A stretch of 64,000 nucleotides of DNA, taken from positions 2,294,001 through 2,358,000 of the forward strand of contig NC_133295.1 in assembly GCF_005239225.2 (NCBI RefSeq), read 5' to 3'. The notes below the pieces were generated by a model. That model was not told the origin of the DNA, searched no databases, and worked only from the letters and a program-made list of their open reading frames with translations. This stretch comes from Populus alba. Lineage: Eukaryota; Streptophyta; Magnoliopsida; Malpighiales; Salicaceae. A program made the position numbers and the translations under genes. Of the stretch, positions 59,060 through 64,000 are shown one piece after another (positions within the stretch are counted from its first letter, which is position 1; each line of letters opens with the position of its first letter).

Positions 59060-59228
59060 TTGATAGGTATAGTTTAACTAGTTAGAGTTTTAGATTTATT
59101 TTTAAAAGATTATCAGTTTGAATTTTACAAATCTCAAAGTTACTGGAAATTTATATAATCATTAACTTTAAACCTCGTGAAATTAATGGAGATACATAAA
59201 ATTAGACTGGATATTAATATTAATTAAA
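59060..59228 (+). mobile_element. AT-decayed tRNA-derived SINE
   Basis: On the plus strand an A-box-like 'ggtatagtttaactagttag' and, about 40 bases on, a B-box-like 'cagtttgaattttac' are followed by 'ataatcattaactttaaacc' and 'gagatacataaaattagac', aligning with the body of the SINE at 12921-13088 reversed. Heavy C-to-T decay suggests old methylated DNA. Confidence 0.6.
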
Positions 59229-60714
59229 AAATAAAAAAGTTGTCATGTCTAGTTCGATGTCCCTACAGCGATTCATGAGAGATAGGACACACTCTAATAT
59301 GTGTACTGTTAGCGGTAGTCTTGTCTTTGAGGATTTGCTCGAGCTGTTTTATTATTAGAACACTGTTTTATTCCCTGGAAAAAATTATTTTCACTTTTTT
59401 CATCAGTTTTGTTTTTCTATCTTCAATTTATCGTTCTTTCATGGCCGAAGAGATGATGTATTGACTCTGATTTGTTGAGAACAAAGACAAAATAAAAAAA
59501 ATCGGGATGAAAGTGGAAAAGGTGGAAAAACCTGGTGGTATCTTCAATGTTTGTGCAAAAAGTTTATTTTTGTCCTTATATTTTGCGTTTTATTTCTTTT
59601 CAGTGCCTTTAATTTTGTTCAAAATTGTCTCTGGACTATCTAATTTATTCTTGGTTAAATATCATTTGTTTTTTACTTGATTTTCATATAATATCATAGC
59701 ATTTTGTTTAAATTAAAAACTTAGCCAAATCAATTACGCTACTAAATTAATATTTTTTTTTAAAAAAATATTTTTAATATTAATATATTAAAACAATTTA
59801 AAAATAAAAAAATTAATTTTAAATAAGAAAATTTAAGTTTTTATAAAACACTGATTGCGATGTAATTCTAAACAGCGATGCAATGTCAGTAGGATTGGAC
59901 AGTGATATTTGTAAATCCACCGACACTCATAGGTTCAATAAAAAAATCGTAGCCTCACCCGCAGGCAACAACCCGCCAGCTACATGAAATCAATGTCAAA
60001 AGGTCATTAAAATCCAATATGTTAATGTAACAGGTTGGATATTATTTCTTTTCTTAGCTCAGCAAATAAAAATTGATGATAAAAGTTTTGTCACATGTCA
60101 AAACAACTTTCAATGATTTTTTGATAAAATTTTTAAAAATATCAATAAATTTTTGATTTGATCAATCGAGTCCTAAATTAACTATAGTTTTTTACTAGAT
60201 CACACCAGTCAATTCCTTTAATTTTTATAAAATCCGGTCAAAGAGCTGATTTGGACTTAATAAGATGAAAAAAATGACCTGACATTGTTTAGCACAACAT
60301 GGATTAAATATGAGGTTAAAATTAAAAAAAAAAAAAGGACGATTGTCAAATTTAAACAAAGTATGTTTGCACAAGTTGCAGCTTGGACATTGCATATTCA
60401 AGTTCCTCTAAATGAATTTGATTAGAAATTAATTAGAAGACGAGAAAAATTGCTTTTATTGAAAGAGTCTGAAGAAATCGAAGAGCCTCTCAATGAATAA
60501 AACACATGGAATTAAGCAAAGCATTCCATGATTTTGAAAAAGCTAAAAGAGAGAAAGCATTTAGTCCAGCTATAGTAATTGCACTAAATATGAGCAAAAA
60601 TAGTACAGAAAAATGAACATTGCATACAATTACAATTACAGTAGAAAAGCCTATAGCCATTTACGGCAATTGAAGAACACTTATATCGAGCTATATGGTA
60701 CAAAAAGTGTTTTT
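59229..60714. other. Intergenic with one MITE-like copy (N), no gene seen
   Basis: Copy N of the AT-rich family lies at about 59745-59880 ('aatattaatatattaaaaca' core). The last 200 bp are probably the 3' UTR of the PME gene. Confidence 0.5.
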
Positions 60715-63700
60715 TTAAACTGAAAGTCCAGCTAAAAACGCCACCCCTGTAGAAGGTAACCAAGATGAACCATAGATAAACTGTGCCACAGTGAATTTAT
60801 TTGCCTCGATGGTCGACGTGATGACCCGATACCCGGGCCATTTTACCCTTTGTCCGACCGCCGCACCCGGTCCAGAATTCATGTATTCACCATAGTATAA
60901 GGTGTCCAGTGCAAATGATGCGTCCCACTCGAGCCACCCTCTTGGATGAATGTGATCACCCATGAACGATAACATGTACACAGTTCTAGAGTAAAGCTTC
61001 CACGGGCGGCCGAGGTATGTCGGGAAGGTGCCTTTCGACGGTGCGAGGTCCGACGCGGCGAGGATTCTGCAAGCATGGATTGATATGCCTGTATTTTGAT
61101 TAGGGTCTTTGCGATTCTGGGCAGTGATAGTGTTTTTCTGGGAGGCCATTGGCTTGCGGGCATAAATGCTACAGTTTTGTAACACAACTGCAGCATTCCC
61201 GAATATGAAATCTACAGTCCCATAAATGTCACATTCCCTGTAGAACTGGCGATTTGAGTGCACGTAGAGGGTGTCTTGGTAACCAATGATGCTGCACCTA
61301 TAGACCACAGCATGGTCCGCACCGACTCGAAGAGCCACGGCTTGATGCTTGGCTGGACCAGCCCAGTTCTCAAATGTCATGTCACGAGCAATAAAACCAG
61401 CTCCTGTTGCAGCTGTACAATTGACACACAGACACACAGACACGTACATACGATGATTAATACGATAAAACAGTACATTTTATAGCAGTAGAGATGTGCA
61501 CAGAGGAAAATAGTGAAAAAACACTGTGTGATTACTACTAGTTGCTTTCATTATCTGACTGCAGGTTGGTTCATGCAGTAGTGTCACTACCAAGAGTCCA
61601 CCTATTAATCATGTGATGCTCCTGCCCCACCTCCATTAATGTCCAAATTGTATCCGTCACTTGAATTTTGTACGATATTTTATGAGCTATTAATATTTAA
61701 AACAAACAGATAATACTTGGTAAATTGTGTCCATGGTTTTGCAGCTGGATATGAATAGGATGGAAGCATCTATTTCCTATTTGATAATACATAAAACTAA
61801 AAATTTTAAAAATTAAAGCTTGATTGTTCTTTTATATATGAGTGAATCCAAGTAAACCCTATTCATGATTAATCTATAACATAAAAACAAGGTTTGTGCT
61901 AGGAGCAGTTTAGATAATCAACTATATCCACACAAAACAACTGCTATGGCGGCTGCTCTTAATTAATTACCATCGTCTAAATCAATAACATAAAATTAAT
62001 GTTTTTTTACATATTTTTCAATGGTTCTAATATGTTAATGTTAAAAATTAAATAAATTTTAAAAAATATCATGCACCACGTTATAAAACAGTACTAGATA
62101 AAAAAATCAATTTGGAAGCTTCAGCAGTCAATCGCAGAGACTATAGTTAACAAATAAGAACAGCTTGAAGCAAGACTAACTACAATTGATGCTCTACAAA
62201 AGTTGAAAATCACCAATTTCTTTTACTTTATGATGTGATCAGATGGAATAAAAGGAAAGGGGCTGTGGTCTGATAGCATTATTGCATCATAGAAAGAGGG
62301 CAGTCACAAACAGCGTAGACAACAAGTTTTTGACCCTCGATCTCTCTTTTGAGCTAAAAGTCAAGAAACATTGCCTCATCAATTTTGACACAAATTGAAA
62401 TGATTAAAACAAAAGAATATTAAATTAATTAATGCAATTAAAAGGAGAATAAATAAATATATAGAATTTTTACCAAATGATGCTGTGTGGAATGTGGTGA
62501 TGTGGTTAAAAACACTTCTGCCTCCTGTAATTATTGTCTTTCCCATCCCATCTCCGATGAACATCAAATTCCATTTCTTCCTCCCGACTTTCAAGTTATC
62601 CTCTACATATCTGAATTAGCATAAACACAACCAACGCATCAATAAATTATATTTTCTGATCTCTTTACCTTTTCAAAATGCTTAAAGTATGAGAATATAC
62701 CAATAATTTCCACTATCAGAGAGCCTAACGCAAAGATGATGCCTCGCTCTCCCTCCCCACTCACCACTCCCCAAAAAGGATATCGAAAAGACTATTTTAA
62801 TTTGAAAAAAAAATGATAATTATGAAAATCTTAATAATCAAATCAATGATCAAACGTTATGAAGCAATGGAATAAATCCCTTTTAAAAAAATATTAATTA
62901 TCAAATACTTGTGAACTTAATTATATAATCACTGATCAAACACTCTGAAGCAATGAAATAATTTTTTTTTTTTTTTATGAAAACAAATCATGTAAAGGTC
63001 AAAACACACATCAATAATCTTTTTATGCACATAATTATAGTTTTATGATAATTTTTTTTTATTTTCATGATTGCTCCAATGAAGTCAATCATACAATCAC
63101 CACCACTCTAGTAGATAATTATTTCTCTTTAAAAAGAAAAGTCAATTCCACCAAACCTGTAGGGGTGTTTTTGTCTTTTTACCACGAAACAGCAACGGTT
63201 AAAACAGAATCATAACGCTGAAACTTTTAAAAAGTAGTTAATTTTTTACCAAACCTTACCTTCCTGCCCTCACATAAATTATCGTCCGCCGATTACTGTG
63301 CTCAGGCGCCTTTTTTATCGCCTCCGATATTGTCTTGAACGTTCCGCTCCCATCTCCCGATACGATAATATCGGCTTGTATGGCCGACACAGGCATGGCT
63401 AATAGTCTCCTCTCTCTCCTCCCTAACCAACTTGGGAAACTGTCCTCTTCTGATATGTCCCCATCCGCTGTCATTAATCTCCTCTTATTCTCTATCGGCA
63501 CTCCAGAGAAATCGCCTCCATTAGTCGCTGAAAATATCGCCAAACAGTTACTGACCAGCTCCGTCAAATCCTTCAATTTCTCTGTCATCTGATCTTTAAC
63601 AGTTCCGTTAACTCCTTCGAATCCTTCACTGCATGTGTCCTGGTTCGTCAACGCTGCGCTCAGCCACGTCACTACGTCCTCCGGCGATCCACCACCGACG

Positions 63701-64000
63701 GAGGATGGTGTGACGGTGGAGAGGGACCGGGTGAGGGCGTCTATGGAGTCTTCCAGTAGCTCGAGGCAGTCATCAAATGCTGACCGTTCACGTGTCTCCA
63801 TGTTGACATAGGAGATTCCCGAGGAGAGATATAGAGCTTTATCCAAGTGCATAAGAGTCATGTTGAAGGAAATGTGAACCAAGTCTGACTCGGACGCGGT
63901 CATTGAGCCAGGGAAGTCGAGGAGCGAGCTGACGCAGAGGGCCGGGAACAGAGTCTTGCTGCATGTCTTGGAGATAGCCTGGGTTGGTTTCCGGTGAGTA
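60715..64000 (-). CDS. Pectin methylesterase with PMEI pro-domain (group 2), 5' end outside window
   Basis: Minus-strand exons are 63260 to beyond 64000, 62474-62610 and 60715-61412, with GT-AG introns; frames join as YVRAG-R-YVEDN and HTASF-A-ATGAG. The visible pro-region has PMEI features (QAISKTCSKTLFPALC, then later DDCLELLEDSIDAL). Two subtilase-type processing tetrads follow, RRLM and RRLL, separated by about 22 residues. The catalytic domain begins DIIVSGDGSGTFKTI. Its motifs are GYQDTLYVHSNRQFYREC (first Asp), YGTVDFIFGNA (second Asp) and LGRPWKLYSRTVYM (substrate Arg), all intact. The enzyme removes methyl esters from homogalacturonan in the wall; the pro-domain keeps it inactive in the Golgi until cleavage. 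It may be the counterpart of Arabidopsis PME51 (from memory). The signal peptide lies beyond 64000. Confidence 0.93.

Noticed and set aside
1..64000. CRISPR arrays, bacterial operons, tRNA or rRNA genes
   Set aside because: None seen; repeats have plant transposon or microsatellite character, and no tRNA cloverleaf with intact boxes and acceptor stem was recognised.

Overview
The window is nuclear DNA of a dicot plant. Coding islands with canonical GT-AG introns sit in long AT-rich intergenic stretches full of small repeats. Several features suggest the willow/poplar family, most likely Populus: the gene repertoire, a very frequent short AT-rich MITE-like repeat, tRNA-derived SINE copies, and repeats of the 'tttaaaacccgg' type. 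The genus is inferred from recollection of such repeats, not from a search.

Layout. A P-class pentatricopeptide repeat (PPR) gene lies at 1.3-3.3 kb (minus). About 12 kb of repeat-rich intergenic DNA follows (3.5-15.2 kb), holding a hAT-like element with a near-perfect 8-bp target duplication, a direct duplication interrupted by a MITE, SINE copies and many AT-rich MITE-like copies. The 16.1-25.4 kb block is a tandem duplication of a two-gene unit. Copy 1 carries an intact eight-exon calcineurin B-like (CBL4-type) calcium sensor (plus) and an intact fasciclin-like arabinogalactan protein (FLA, minus). In copy 2 the CBL is a decayed relic and the FLA is broken by a single-base frameshift. A decayed pectin methylesterase inhibitor (PMEI)-like gene lies inside copy 1. 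Next come a MITE (25.7 kb) and a 1.87-kb solo LTR (26.2-28.1 kb) with a perfect 5-bp target duplication.

A five-exon DPP8/9-like serine peptidase gene occupies 31.0-35.4 kb (plus). It is followed by a 467-bp solo LTR with a perfect target duplication, relics of an NLR resistance gene and of an F-box gene, a possible small secreted-peptide gene (37.7-38.3 kb), and an intact single-exon F-box gene (39.9-41.1 kb). The 41.2-45.6 kb stretch is repeats. A type II phosphatidylinositol 4-kinase gamma gene with two ubiquitin-like domains lies at 46.7-49.2 kb, behind a leader that carries a long splice-spanning upstream ORF. The 50-53 kb stretch is AT-rich repeats. A promoter-like region at 52.9-53.3 kb opens onto 3 kb of gene-like but non-coding sequence containing an internal duplication. 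At 56.9-57.8 kb there is a degenerate telomere-type (CCCTAAA) array with a perfect hairpin. The window ends in a pectin methylesterase gene with a PMEI pro-domain (60.7 kb to beyond 64.0 kb, minus); its 5' end is cut off.

The genes do not form a pathway. FLA, the PMEI relic and the PME all act in the cell wall, but nothing shows they are functionally clustered. The most informative features are the decaying CBL-FLA duplication, the elements datable by their target duplications, the upstream ORFs in the peptidase and lipid-kinase leaders, and the interstitial telomere-like array.
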